A DNA stretch of 64,000 bases. Source: Methylophilus sp. 14 (GTDB lineage: Bacteria; Pseudomonadota; Gammaproteobacteria; Burkholderiales; Methylophilaceae). The stretch spans positions 1-64,000 of the forward strand of contig NZ_JADKYS010000006.1 in assembly GCF_015354345.1 (NCBI RefSeq), written 5' to 3'. Position 1 is the stretch's first letter; the number at the start of each line of letters is the position of its first letter. Shown one piece after another: positions 49,401-58,038 of this stretch. The position numbers were made by a program, and so were the translations under genes. Under the pieces are notes generated by a model. That model did not search any database. It had not been told where the DNA came from and saw nothing but the letters and a program-made list of their open reading frames with translations.

Positions 49401-49539
49401 TGTTGTTGCCACTGGTCGCAGTGATTGAGTCGAGGTCAAAATTATTTAAAAAGGTGGTTGGTGTGTTAAAGGCACTAGATATCGCGGTATCCAAAGCTCC
49501 CAAATCAAACTCTTCTAAGCTGTTGTATTGTAATTTCAT
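46405..49539 (-). CDS. Large RTX repeat protein without a protease domain
   Basis: The 1044-aa product has a non-RTX N-terminal region (about 1-225; Ser/Asn-rich beta repeats, with a tandem YYTG), then long arrays of RTX Ca-binding nonapeptides (GGxGND) alternating with ENLTLTG-type units, and a T1SS-type C-terminus ([10 protein letters not shown] ... LTHNNYLLTD). It has no recognised enzyme domain, so an adhesin, a matrix or a surface-layer role is possible. Residues about 272-509 and 680-917 are copies of one another. It would be transcribed ahead of the RTX protease gene, 96 nt away. Confidence 0.85.
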   Translation of the reverse strand: MKLQYNSLEEFDLGALDTAISSAFNTPTTFLNNFDLDSITATSGNNTRVTGYDNNGNQIVIRGNHFVDDSPIITVTSVDFSNSSTGSFKVAGNVSLNYYTGYYTGYYSSFTYQSKTNNESIQYVGRLNVSSYSADITGGTLTQMSVVNNDFSYSLKGNISVNADVDIIGGTVSDFSLSDANGNSLSFSGMSLSALTFEQLSDFQANSDLTNLFNYISNNLSGNFSIQAGSGDQTLVGNEGNNTLDGGIGNDTLNGGDGLDTLIGGAGNDSLDGGAGVDKLIGGNGDDTYIVDLVRTGTAPANYKVALQDTITETAVAGSGTDTVILRGTFTEPTTFTTLTLGANLENLDASDTGLTKLNLTGNALANTLTGNDANNILDGGAGVDTLRGGEGDDTYILDLKATAGVLSIDDTVVEFNGTTDGIDTIKLRGAVTLTEAKTLSLDSSGDISWVHVENIDASATGATKLNLTGSEFNNTLIGNAAANIIDGGMGDDTLDGGAGNDTLIGGLGSDTLNGGTGADSMTGGDGDDTYIVDNIADAITELEDEGTDLVKASVSYTLGANLENLTLTGTAAINGTGNDLDNVITGNAGNNILDGGAGIDSMEGGKGNDTYIVDDEDDEVIEAANGGTDLVKASVSYTLDYANAANVENLTLTGNDHINGIGNALANTITGNAGDNILDGGAGVDKLIGGNGDDTYIVDLVRTGTAPANYKVALQDTITETAVAGSGTDTVILRGTFTEPTTFTTLTLGANLENLDASDTGLTKLNLTGNALANTLTGNDANNILDGGAGVDTLRGGEGDDTYILDLKATAGVLSIDDTVVEFNGTTDGIDTIKLRGAVTLTEAKTLSLDSSGDISWVHVENIDASATGATKLNLTGSEFNNTLIGNAAANIIDGGMGDDTLDGGAGNDTLIGGLGNDTLKGGLGADIFKWTASDLVAPGDVSGNTDTITDFSIAQKDQLDLRDLLIDNTQIENYIDIVFESGSTHIRISSTGEFANGTYDDAKEDAHIVLSNLNLFTATKTAANNDAQLIGYLTHNNYLLTD
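46790..47502. repeat. 713-bp direct duplication, copy B
   Basis: This segment matches 48014-48726 with an offset of exactly 1224 bp in all the stretches compared, ending where the two diverge after ACCGTC. It codes for about 237 residues of the RTX protein. Identity at silent positions points to a recent duplication or conversion. Confidence 0.9.
48014..48726. repeat. 713-bp direct duplication, copy A
   Basis: Partner of 46790-47502. The 1224-bp period equals 408 codons, so the frame is preserved. The bases just before both copies (TTTAAGGTGTCA) are also alike, with three differences next to the start of exact identity. Confidence 0.9.
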
Positions 49540-49715
49540 AATTATGGTTGTTAGTATTGTTATTTAAAGTAAAGAAACACTACATTGAAAGCAATCAAAG
49601 TTCAAGTGTGTAATTTGATAATTTTATGAAATTGGGATGATTTCATATATAGCTCTTTAGGGCGTGAACAAGTTGTATTAAAGTGGTTGTTTAAAATAAA
49701 GAAAGTCGTATTTAA

Positions 49716-50333
49716 ATGCTCGAAAAATTATTAGCCGCGGTGGCCACCTGGATCATTACTGTCATCTCCACCATGGGCTACGGCGGCATTGTGTTGCTGA
49801 TGGCGATTGAGTCGGCCTGTATTCCTTTACCTTCGGAAATCATCATGCCATTTGCCGGGTTTTTGGTGACTAAAGGCGAAATGACTTTGTGGGGCATTGC
49901 GCTGGCGGGGGCGATTGGTTGCGTGGTGGGGTCGATTCCAGCGTATTACCTGGGCATGTACGGTGGTCGCCCATTGGTTGAGAAATTTGGCAAATATGTG
50001 CTGATCAGCAAAAAAGACCTCGATATGGCTGATCGCTGGTTTGCGCAGCATGGCGAGATTATTATTTTTATTGCCCGCTTATTGCCTGCGGTTCGTACCT
50101 TTATTGCATTCCCGGCGGGTGTGGCGCGCATGAATATGACGCGCTTTGTGGCATATACTTTTGTCGGTTCGTTGATTTGGTGCTTTGTACTTGGCTATGT
50201 GGGCATGAAGGCAGGCGAGCATTGGGAGGATTTGAAAGTCTACTTCCATGAGTCGCATTATGTGATTGCAGCCTTGGGTGTGGTGTTTTTGGCCTGGTAT
50301 GTGCGCAGGCATTTTAAGAACGAGGCGGAGTAA
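49716..50333 (+). CDS. DedA-family membrane protein
   Basis: The 205-aa product has four to five membrane segments and the DedA signatures: acidic Glu32 and the CIPLPSEIIMPFAGF loop, and the arginine motif ARLLPAVRTFIAFPAG. DedA/VTT proteins transfer lipids such as undecaprenyl phosphate or phospholipids across the membrane and influence proton-motive force. Substrate here unknown. It diverges from the RTX gene and is followed by a strong terminator. Confidence 0.9.
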   Translation: MLEKLLAAVATWIITVISTMGYGGIVLLMAIESACIPLPSEIIMPFAGFLVTKGEMTLWGIALAGAIGCVVGSIPAYYLGMYGGRPLVEKFGKYVLISKKDLDMADRWFAQHGEIIIFIARLLPAVRTFIAFPAGVARMNMTRFVAYTFVGSLIWCFVLGYVGMKAGEHWEDLKVYFHESHYVIAALGVVFLAWYVRRHFKNEAE

Positions 50334-50378
50334 TCGGTCCGTTTCAAACAATCACAAAGGTTCTAAGGTGTGAAACAT

Positions 50379-50404
50379 AAAAAGGCCGGTTAACCGGCCT
50401 TTTT
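50379..50404. terminator. Perfect palindromic terminator after dedA
   Basis: AAAAAGGCCGGTTAACCGGC plus its complementary continuation CTTTTT form a perfect palindrome, with T-runs on both strands. It separates DedA from the convergent small exported protein gene. Confidence 0.85.
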
Positions 50405-50430
50405 ATTTTGGTAGCGTATCAAAATCATTT

Positions 50431-50625
50431 TTAGGCGAGCATGGTTTCTGCCTCTGAGCTGTCAGCCTGATCATCATCGGCTACAAGCTCTAACATGCTG
50501 TAATGCCCAATCACATGCATTGGGGGCGAAGGGACTACAGCGGCGTTGGCGGCCACACTTGTCAACACCATACCTGCCAACATAAGTGCACTGCAAGCGA
50601 ATACCTTTGATAACACAGATTTCAT
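50431..50625 (-). CDS. Small exported protein with an acidic tail
   Basis: The 64-aa product has a clear signal peptide (VLSKVFACSALMLAGMVLTS then VAANA) and a short mature part of about 36 residues ending in DDDQADSSEAE and TMLA. Its function is unknown. A GGGGTAA-type site precedes the ATG. It has its own unit between the dedA terminator and the nitroreductase gene. The acidic mature peptide could bind cations or a partner protein; that is a guess. Confidence 0.6.
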   Translation of the reverse strand: MKSVLSKVFACSALMLAGMVLTSVAANAAVVPSPPMHVIGHYSMLELVADDDQADSSEAETMLA

Positions 50626-50764
50626 CGATTACCCCATTGAGTTTAGTTTGTAACCAGACTGTATCAAAGCTAGGCAAGTGATTTAAATAGCTCTTTAAGG
50701 CCAATGCTTGAAGCGTTTAAACGTGGTGTTTTGCCTTAAGCATTTAAACGCGCTTGGCGTGGGC

Positions 50765-51427
50765 TCACTTCCAGGTGACTATTTGCGACAAGGCTCTGCG
50801 TGTTTTCGCTTTGGGTTCAACTTTACGGTAACCAAACGCCACCATGTAGGCGAGGCCATAGTCTTGCAGATTCACGCCAAACTGCTCGGCCAATAAGGCA
50901 TCGGTCTCTTTTTGCTTAAAGCCTTCAATCGGGCAGCTATCGATGCCGCGCATGGCGGCGACGGTCATCATGTTCGCCAGTGGCAGGTAGCATTGTTTGG
51001 CTGCCCAGTCGAACAGTTTGCGTTCGTCACTGAGGTCAAAGTCAGATTGCTGGAACTGCGTATAAAAGCCCAGGCGCATATCGGCCACTTCTTGCGGGTG
51101 ATGTTGTACCTCACGCATAAACTGGGGCAAATATGGGCCTTGGGGGTCTAAAAACGGTGATTTCATGGCCAGGCAAAGTACAAAATGGCTGGCGGTATCC
51201 AGCTTGAGTGGCGCCCCCCAGGCATGTTGCTTGAGGCTTTCGCGTAGCGCCTTGTCTTGCACGACAATAAAGTGCCAGGGTTCAAAGCCGAATGAGCTGG
51301 GCGAGAGGCGGGCGGCTTCCAGAATAAATTCAAATTCCTCGGCAGGAATCTGCTTGCTGGCATCAAACTCTTTGCAGGCATGGCGGAAGTTGAATGCGTC
51401 TAAAATGGCTTGTTTTTCTATCATCAT
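50765..51427 (-). CDS. NAD(P)H-dependent FMN nitroreductase
   Basis: The 220-aa product matches the nitroreductase family: N-terminal FMN-binding FRHACKEFD, SPSSFGFEPWHF, ASHFVLCLA and the C-terminal FGYRK phosphate loop. Such enzymes reduce nitro compounds or quinones with FMN. Its ATG (51427) overlaps the stop of the AddA-like gene as ATGA, so it is probably translated from the repair operon mRNA. The functional link is unclear. Confidence 0.9.
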   Translation of the reverse strand: MMIEKQAILDAFNFRHACKEFDASKQIPAEEFEFILEAARLSPSSFGFEPWHFIVVQDKALRESLKQHAWGAPLKLDTASHFVLCLAMKSPFLDPQGPYLPQFMREVQHHPQEVADMRLGFYTQFQQSDFDLSDERKLFDWAAKQCYLPLANMMTVAAMRGIDSCPIEGFKQKETDALLAEQFGVNLQDYGLAYMVAFGYRKVEPKAKTRRALSQIVTWK

Positions 51428-54400
51428 GTTTCCTTTAATAGGTCGACAGGCGTTAACTTGCCTGCACTCAAAAACAGAATCGCAGTTTTCACTGGCAAAT
51501 CCTCAGTCTGAAACAATTGCGCATACGCCGCTAATTGCGGCTTGAAGGTGGCGGCCAAGATTGACAGGTTTTCATTGGGGCTGACCGGTATTGATTTATA
51601 GTCAACAATCCAGCGTACGCCCTCTGCAACAAAGGTACGGTCTATGACTTTTTTACCTTCGCTGAGTTGCTCAATCGCCAGTTCCGAGGCTGCCTGTGCA
51701 TGTGGCTGTAACACCCAACGGCCGTCCTCGGATTGCAAGGTGGTGGTTAATAATAGAGCGACTTGGCTGGCGCCCTGGCTGGCTTCGCTATCACTGTAGC
51801 CTTGCTGTTTAAACCAGCGTTGCATGGGGTGTTGCAGCGATAAAAATGCGTTTTTTTCATGCGTCTGCCAGGCAGCCAAGCCTTGCTCGGCGATGAGTTG
51901 CAAATACAAATGGGCGAGGGTGCCAATATCGGCTTCCAACCGGTGGGCGCTATCGTTTTCGGTTGTGGCCTGATAACCCGTGTGCGTTTCGTGTGGTGTC
52001 GCTTGCAAGATGGCGGGCGTGCTGGCTTCGCGTAAACGAATCAGCTTGGGCACAAACTGGCGGATATCAGCCTCTTGTTGCGCACTGGGGTAGCGGCTGA
52101 CAATATCGTGTTCGTTGCTAAACCACTGCTGCACTGCGGGCCATAACAAATGCAGAAAACTGTTTTTACGCGCTTGTGGCTCGCCACTTTTGTCGGGCTT
52201 GGCGGCGCCCAGTAAATGCAGTTGCCGTTCAGCACGCGTGGCGGCGACATACAGCACGCGGGCGTCTTCGTAGGCGGCGCGGGTTTTGTCGAGGTCGTTG
52301 AGGTAGTCATACGTGGTGATCGTCGCTTGCTGGCGTTTGAGTGCGGTGGGCACAAACGGGGCGGCAACCAGTTCGGTGTGGCCGTCTTCCATCGGCACTT
52401 CTTCCCAGATCACCAGCTTGGCGTCATCGGGTGGATTGCTGCCATCCAGACCGGGCAAAATAACCGTGTCAAACTCCAAGCCTTTGGATTTATGGATGGT
52501 CATAAACTGCAAACTGGCGTCCGCTTTAGCGTCGGGCGCGGCGTAAAGCTTTTGTACATCGTCGGCCAGCGCTTGCGGGTTAAACTGGCCGTGTTGCTCC
52601 AGTGCGGCGATACGGGCAAAAAAAGCCTGCACGTCCTGTACGTCGCTTTCATTCCACAGGCAATTGGCGCCGCCCAGCCGCAGCCAGGTGTTGTGCACCC
52701 AGCGGCTGACCGTGGTGCGGCCACGCCACTGCAATGCACTTTGCATCACCTCGCGCACATGGCGCGCGCGGGTTTGTCCGTCTGCACTTAAGCGGGCGAG
52801 AATGTGGTCGTCGCTTAATAGGCTAAGCACGCTGCGCTGGCCATCCTGGCCGATGAGTGCATGCATGTCGGCCAGTGTCAGGCCGCACCAGGGCGCACGC
52901 AGCAGTGCCAGCCAGTGCACGCGGTCGGCACGTTGATGCAGCGCATGCGTCAGTGTGAGCAAGTCTTGCACAATCTGCCGATTCGCCAACTCTTCAATCT
53001 CCACTGCCTGAAAACTGAGCTCGGCATGATTGCGGCGCATTTCTGTCACCAGTGCATGCAAGTGTTTGCGGGCGCGCACCAGCACGGCGATGGTCGCGTC
53101 TGGTTTGTCAGCACGCGTTTGCTGGATGATACGGATAATCTGCTCGGCTTCGAGGTGACGGATATCGGCCGGTTCTTCGTCTTCACTATTCACAGGCGTG
53201 ATGAGTGGATGCACAAACACGCCTGCGCCCGAGGCCTCGGCGCGTGTGGCGACAAATGGCCGGTAAGCAATCGCGCCTTGCTGTGGCGCGTCGTGCGCAG
53301 GCAGCATGCCTTGAAAGGTCTGATTGATCCAGTCCACTACCGGCGGGCGGGAGCGGTTGTTACGCCACAGCTTGAGAGGTGTCAGCGCAATATCGCCTAT
53401 ACCGTGCAGGGCGGCATTGAGAAACAGGCCGACATTGGCTTTGCGGAAGCGGTAAATCGACTGCATGGGGTCGCCGACGGCAAACAGTGTGCGGCCATCG
53501 TCTGGCTGCCAGCCGCGTGTCAGCGCCTTAAGCAGGTCAATCTGCATTGGGCTGGTATCCTGAAACTCATCGACCAGCAAATGCTGGATACGGTAATCGA
53601 GCCGCATGGCCAACTCAGTAGCTTCATCGCCTTCTTGCAGCGCCTGAAACGCACGTTGGGAGATTTCAACAAAATCCACCTCGTTTTGCGCTTGAAAGCA
53701 TAACCATAGTTGTGCTGCGGCAATATTGAGTAACTGGCTCAGCGCCTGGATCATGGTATCGTCTTCGCCGTTTGCGTCCGGCAACAGGCGGATGCGCGCC
53801 AGGCTACGCTCGCTGTCACTGTGTTGGGCGAGACCAGCCAGTATCTCGGTCAGTGCTTCTTTATAGGGCTTAGCCTCGTCGGTGGCGGCTAAGCCAATGT
53901 TTTTATCCAGCCGCTTGCGCAAACCGCCGCTACTGGTGAGTAGCAGCTCGGTCAGTGCACGCCAACTGTGTAACTCTTCTACGCTTGCAGTGAACGGTGT
54001 TTGCCAGTCCAGCAAAGCCGATAGAGGATGCTCGGGTGGCAACTGGCTGGCGGCGTAGCGCGCAATTGGCATCAGTGATTGTTGCAGGCGGGCAGGGAGT
54101 GCTGTCAGTGCCGCTTGCAATTCAGTTTCTATCAGGTAAACCAATGCGTCTTGCGCCTGATCATGGTCTTTTCCCTGGCTTAAATGCAGCCATTGCTCGC
54201 GCTTGGCCAGCATAGACATCAGCAGGCTTTCCAGCTTGGCCTGGTCATTATCCATATAGCGCAGCACGCGGCGCACCGGTTCGCCCAGACGCTCGTCATC
54301 CATGGTTTGCAATGCCAGGCCAGCCGCTTCACGGTAATAGGCCCAGGCATCTTCTGTCACGGCGGGTTGTGTGCCAAATCGGCTGAGTAAAGGCATTTGC

Positions 54401-54807
54401 CGCGCCAAGTTGGCGCATAACGAATCAATGGTGTAAATGCGCAGCCGCGCCGGGCTGGCGAGCAGGTGCCATTGCAGCTCCGCCGAGCGTCGCAAGGCTT
54501 GCTGGCCTAAGGCATAAGTGATTTGTTTGTGCGGCGCTGCTGGCGGCACTCCCGCGTCTGCCAATAATAAGCTATCGAGAATCCGCGCCCGCATTTCCGA
54601 GGCGGCCTTATTGGTAAAGGTGATGGCGATAATCTCTTCGGGCGCCTGCACGGTCTGCAGCAGCTTGAGAAAACGCTGTGTCAGCAACTCGGTTTTACCG
54701 GCGCCCGCCGGGGCTTCAACAATAAACGATTCGACCGCCAGCGCACGCTCGCGGTTGGCGGCATCCAGCGCCAAGGCTTGCTGGAAGTCAGATTCGGTCA
54801 TTTTCAT
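51424..54807 (-). CDS. AddA/RecB-like UvrD helicase-nuclease
   Basis: The 1127-aa product is a superfamily 1A helicase: Walker A APAGAGKTELLTQR, motif II LVDEFQDTSP, motif III GDPMQSIYRFR, motif V TIHKSKGLEFDTV, motif VI YVAATRAERQL. At the C-terminus a RecB-type nuclease domain has GTLAHLYLQ and IVDYKSI, the latter carrying the active-site D and K. It would process double-strand ends for RecA. The two genes overlap as ATGA with the AddB-like gene, giving a heterodimer. No RecC/RecD genes are nearby. Confidence 0.88.
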   Translation of the reverse strand: MKMTESDFQQALALDAANRERALAVESFIVEAPAGAGKTELLTQRFLKLLQTVQAPEEIIAITFTNKAASEMRARILDSLLLADAGVPPAAPHKQITYALGQQALRRSAELQWHLLASPARLRIYTIDSLCANLARQMPLLSRFGTQPAVTEDAWAYYREAAGLALQTMDDERLGEPVRRVLRYMDNDQAKLESLLMSMLAKREQWLHLSQGKDHDQAQDALVYLIETELQAALTALPARLQQSLMPIARYAASQLPPEHPLSALLDWQTPFTASVEELHSWRALTELLLTSSGGLRKRLDKNIGLAATDEAKPYKEALTEILAGLAQHSDSERSLARIRLLPDANGEDDTMIQALSQLLNIAAAQLWLCFQAQNEVDFVEISQRAFQALQEGDEATELAMRLDYRIQHLLVDEFQDTSPMQIDLLKALTRGWQPDDGRTLFAVGDPMQSIYRFRKANVGLFLNAALHGIGDIALTPLKLWRNNRSRPPVVDWINQTFQGMLPAHDAPQQGAIAYRPFVATRAEASGAGVFVHPLITPVNSEDEEPADIRHLEAEQIIRIIQQTRADKPDATIAVLVRARKHLHALVTEMRRNHAELSFQAVEIEELANRQIVQDLLTLTHALHQRADRVHWLALLRAPWCGLTLADMHALIGQDGQRSVLSLLSDDHILARLSADGQTRARHVREVMQSALQWRGRTTVSRWVHNTWLRLGGANCLWNESDVQDVQAFFARIAALEQHGQFNPQALADDVQKLYAAPDAKADASLQFMTIHKSKGLEFDTVILPGLDGSNPPDDAKLVIWEEVPMEDGHTELVAAPFVPTALKRQQATITTYDYLNDLDKTRAAYEDARVLYVAATRAERQLHLLGAAKPDKSGEPQARKNSFLHLLWPAVQQWFSNEHDIVSRYPSAQQEADIRQFVPKLIRLREASTPAILQATPHETHTGYQATTENDSAHRLEADIGTLAHLYLQLIAEQGLAAWQTHEKNAFLSLQHPMQRWFKQQGYSDSEASQGASQVALLLTTTLQSEDGRWVLQPHAQAASELAIEQLSEGKKVIDRTFVAEGVRWIVDYKSIPVSPNENLSILAATFKPQLAAYAQLFQTEDLPVKTAILFLSAGKLTPVDLLKET

Positions 54808-57542
54808 ACGGCACCTCCGGTCTGAAGGTGCTCAAATTGCAATTGCCGTTCGGGCAGGCGCAACAAGGGCAGTACATCGCAATAACCCAGGTCTTGTTCA
54901 GACTCAAATACCACTGCAGCTTCACCGGCTTTGAGTGCAAGGGCGGTGCGTGTGATTTGCGTGTGCCAATGCGTGAGTACCGATGGCCAGTCGGGGAACT
55001 GCTCAGGGTCAAACAATTTGTTTTTCTCGTGGTTAAAGGCCTTGATGCCGGGCACGATGTCGTCTTCAGCGGCGACACCAGCAAAGCCGCCATCGGTCAG
55101 CCGCAACTTGCCAAAACACACAGCGGCAATGTCGGCATCTTGTAGCAGAAAGGCGGCGTAAATCGGTAATTGTGGCTCGCTGATTTTATCTGACGCCCAG
55201 TTTTTAAAGTCAGGCATGCTGCCGGTTTTGTAATCCACCACCACCAGTCGGCCATCAGCCAACGTGTCGACACGGTCTATCACCAGTTTGACCTGTATGC
55301 CCTCAATGAGTGGTTTAAACACTTGTTCGACCGAGGTGACGGCAAATGCTTGCGGGCGCTCGCGCTCCACCTGCCATAACCAGGTGAGCGCCAGTTTACT
55401 CAGGCGCTCGGCCTCCAGTTGGCAAAACACGGCAGAGAAGGGTTGGGCAAACTCGGTATTAAAGGTAGCAATCACCTCTGCGGCAATCTGGTCGAGCTGG
55501 TTTTTCAAGCCGTTGGCGGTCACACTTTGCCAATCCAGCGTTGCTTGCTGTGACCAAAAGGCCGCCAGCACGCGGTGGATGAGGTCGCCGCGCTGCATGG
55601 CGTCCAAGCCATTGTGTGGCGTGTCCAGTTTGCGGGCCTTAAGGCGGTATTGATAAAAGGCCCAGGCAGGGCACAGCGCTTGCGCACGTAGCAAACCCGT
55701 GCCGCCACTGATATGCTCACCGTCTTGTATCGGCGGTGCCTGGTGGTCATCCAGCCATTGCCAGTCTTGTGTGCTATTGTGCGCCAGGGTTTCGGCCAGC
55801 GTGGCGGTGCCTGCTGTCGCACTCGCTTCGGGGATCGCCTGAATCAACGGGCTGGTGCGCAGCAAACGGTCGCCCTCTTGGCGGGCAGAAGAAAAAATCA
55901 CTTGTTTGGCCGAACGCAGCAGGCGCTGGTGAATCTGGCGCGCAAACGCCATCTGCACCTCGCTACTGGCATTGGGGGTGCCTGCCTGCCGCTGCAACTC
56001 GGCCGGAATCAGCGCATTGGTGCGCGACAAGGGCGGCCACACATGGTCGTTCATGCCCATCACCCATACGCCATCGAGTGGCTGCGCACTGGCTTCCAGC
56101 ATGCCCATGACGGTGATGTTGGGCTGCCGCACCGTTTGCGGCTGAAAAATCTGCGCCTGGCATAACTGCGAGAGTCTGTGCAGCGCACTCATGGCATCTA
56201 CCGGCCCCAGCCAGGCATCCAGTGCGGCCAGTTGTGTCAGCACACTTTTAAACTTGGTCTGGCACTGATGTTCGTGGCTGGACAAGCTGCGTTCGCCTGG
56301 CCAGTGTGTGGCTGCCAGTAATGCCGTAAAACTGACCACCCAGGCGGAAGGGACTTGTTTGCGCGGGGTTTGTTTGGCTTGTGTCAGCAAAGCCGTTAAA
56401 TCGGCATACAGGGCCGGGCAGATAATCGGGTAGTCATCTTGCTGCTTGCGGGCGACAAAGCGGGCAAAGTTATGGGCACTGACTTGCAACGGTAACTGGC
56501 GGCGCATCTCGGCATCAAGTGCGGCGCGGGCGTCGGCTTCATACAGTGCTTGCGACCAGTAGATATCCGCCAATAGCGTCGATAGCTCTGATTGCGGCAA
56601 CGGCGTCGCCTGGAATGCCAGGCGTAGCAGGTTGAGCGCACACTGCACCAGTGGCCAGCGATGCAACGGCAAGCCTAGTGAAAACTCATAGCAGCGCGGC
56701 GTGTCTGCCTGCGCCGGATGCAGCGCTTCCGGGTGAAAAGTGTCATCCAGCAGGTTGGCCAGGGTGTCACGCAGGCTATCCAGCTCGGGCACGACAATCG
56801 CCAGCCTTGCTTGCGGATTAGCGCTTAACTGCTGTTGCGCCCAGTGCACGGCCGCACGCATTTCGTCCATGGCTTCAGTGCATTCCATGCGCTGAGTCGT
56901 CTGTGCTGCCACACCATGATCAAAAGCCGTGACTTGTACGTCAGACGCTTGCAGTATTTCTATCAGCGTTTGTACATGCGGGTTGATACGGTCAAAACCA
57001 GCCAGTTGTATGCTGGCAGGCAAGGTCAAAGTGTGCTGTTGAAGTTGCTCTAATTGCCAGGTCTGGTAACGTACGCCTTCCAGGTAGCCGCTTTGTTTGC
57101 ATAAGGTTTGAAACTGCTGGCGCCACTGCAAAAACTGGCGGGTTTCTTCGCTCGCATTGTCCATGTCCAGGCTGATATTCCACTCAATCAGGTAGCGGTT
57201 GGCCTCCATGGCGGCGCTGGCTAGGCCGTTGGTGTTAAATAAATCAATCGCGCTATGCTGGCGTAAACAATGCTGAATCGCTTGCTCCCACAGCAGGGCT
57301 TCTTGCGTGGCGGAAAGCATGCCGAGCGGTGCCTGGGCAATGTCAATCTGCCCACACAACATAGCGTATTCGATGCGCTGGTTAAGCCAGTCTTGCAAGG
57401 GGAGTACTTGCGGGGCTTGCCATTGCAACAGACCTTGTTGCTGATAAGCCAGTTGCAACCACTGGCGGATGCCTTGTGCCAGGCGTGCGGATGCACACAA
57501 GATTACGGTGCCTGAGTCGGGTAGCGCTTGGGTGGCGGTCAT
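54804..57542 (-). CDS. AddB-like inactive-helicase/nuclease subunit
   Basis: The 912-aa product lacks Walker motifs but ends in a PD-(D/E)XK nuclease domain (LIHRVLAAFW, then LVVVDYKTGSMPD), as in the 'probable DNA repair protein' family related to AddB. A Fe-S Cys set, present in many AddB proteins, is not evident here. It lies directly upstream of and overlaps the AddA-like gene, so they form one enzyme. The divergent membrane gene starts 90 nt upstream. Confidence 0.82.
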   Translation of the reverse strand: MTATQALPDSGTVILCASARLAQGIRQWLQLAYQQQGLLQWQAPQVLPLQDWLNQRIEYAMLCGQIDIAQAPLGMLSATQEALLWEQAIQHCLRQHSAIDLFNTNGLASAAMEANRYLIEWNISLDMDNASEETRQFLQWRQQFQTLCKQSGYLEGVRYQTWQLEQLQQHTLTLPASIQLAGFDRINPHVQTLIEILQASDVQVTAFDHGVAAQTTQRMECTEAMDEMRAAVHWAQQQLSANPQARLAIVVPELDSLRDTLANLLDDTFHPEALHPAQADTPRCYEFSLGLPLHRWPLVQCALNLLRLAFQATPLPQSELSTLLADIYWSQALYEADARAALDAEMRRQLPLQVSAHNFARFVARKQQDDYPIICPALYADLTALLTQAKQTPRKQVPSAWVVSFTALLAATHWPGERSLSSHEHQCQTKFKSVLTQLAALDAWLGPVDAMSALHRLSQLCQAQIFQPQTVRQPNITVMGMLEASAQPLDGVWVMGMNDHVWPPLSRTNALIPAELQRQAGTPNASSEVQMAFARQIHQRLLRSAKQVIFSSARQEGDRLLRTSPLIQAIPEASATAGTATLAETLAHNSTQDWQWLDDHQAPPIQDGEHISGGTGLLRAQALCPAWAFYQYRLKARKLDTPHNGLDAMQRGDLIHRVLAAFWSQQATLDWQSVTANGLKNQLDQIAAEVIATFNTEFAQPFSAVFCQLEAERLSKLALTWLWQVERERPQAFAVTSVEQVFKPLIEGIQVKLVIDRVDTLADGRLVVVDYKTGSMPDFKNWASDKISEPQLPIYAAFLLQDADIAAVCFGKLRLTDGGFAGVAAEDDIVPGIKAFNHEKNKLFDPEQFPDWPSVLTHWHTQITRTALALKAGEAAVVFESEQDLGYCDVLPLLRLPERQLQFEHLQTGGAV

Positions 57543-57631
57543 GGGGGTAATCAGCAGGATTTATTATCTTTAACGCTGTATTTTATAAGATAATGCGATG
57601 AACAAATGTTAAAAACTTGCGGAGTTGTGTG

Positions 57632-58009
57632 ATGTCGGCCTTTGCCAAATTTTTAAAATGGGTGTTCTGGATTATTTTGCTGCCCTTGCTGTTGCTCAGC
57701 CTCTATACCTGGGCTAGCCTGACCTGGGTCTATTCCAGTGGCGAGCGTATCGGCTATGTGCAAAAACTGTCTCACAAAGGCTGGGTGTGCAAAACCTGGG
57801 AGGGCGAGCTGGTGCTGGTCACCGTGCCGGGCACGCAGGCCGAGAAGTTCTATTTTACCGTGCGTGATCCGGCGGTGATTACCAAGGTCAACCAACTGGC
57901 TGGCGAACGTGTGCGCTTGCTCTACAAAGAGCATAAAGGCGTGCCTTCGAGTTGCTTTGGTGAGACCAGCCACTATGTCTATGATATTGATGAAGTGAAA
58001 GAAGACTAA
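57632..58009 (+). CDS. Conserved single-span membrane protein
   Basis: The start is ATG 57632, with CGGAG 9 nt upstream; a longer frame (57617) is less likely. The 125-aa product has one membrane segment (WVFWIILLPLLLLSLYTW, about 9-26) followed by a small domain with GERIGYVQKLSHKGWVCKTW and SCFGETSHYVYD, each with one Cys. Relatives are often mislabelled 6-phosphogluconate dehydrogenase in databases; nothing here supports that enzyme. Function unknown. Confidence 0.75.
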   Translation: MSAFAKFLKWVFWIILLPLLLLSLYTWASLTWVYSSGERIGYVQKLSHKGWVCKTWEGELVLVTVPGTQAEKFYFTVRDPAVITKVNQLAGERVRLLYKEHKGVPSSCFGETSHYVYDIDEVKED

Positions 58010-58038
58010 GCGCAGGCGTTTTTTAGATTGCATTAAAC

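Noticed and set aside
46405-49539. A tandem-repeat array resembling CRISPR
   Set aside because: The periodic DNA is coding for RTX nonapeptides; there are no constant repeats with unique spacers and no cas genes.
52861-53703. 280-aa frame antisense to the AddA-like gene
   Set aside because: The opposite strand carries all helicase motifs in the same bases; this frame has no recognisable fold.
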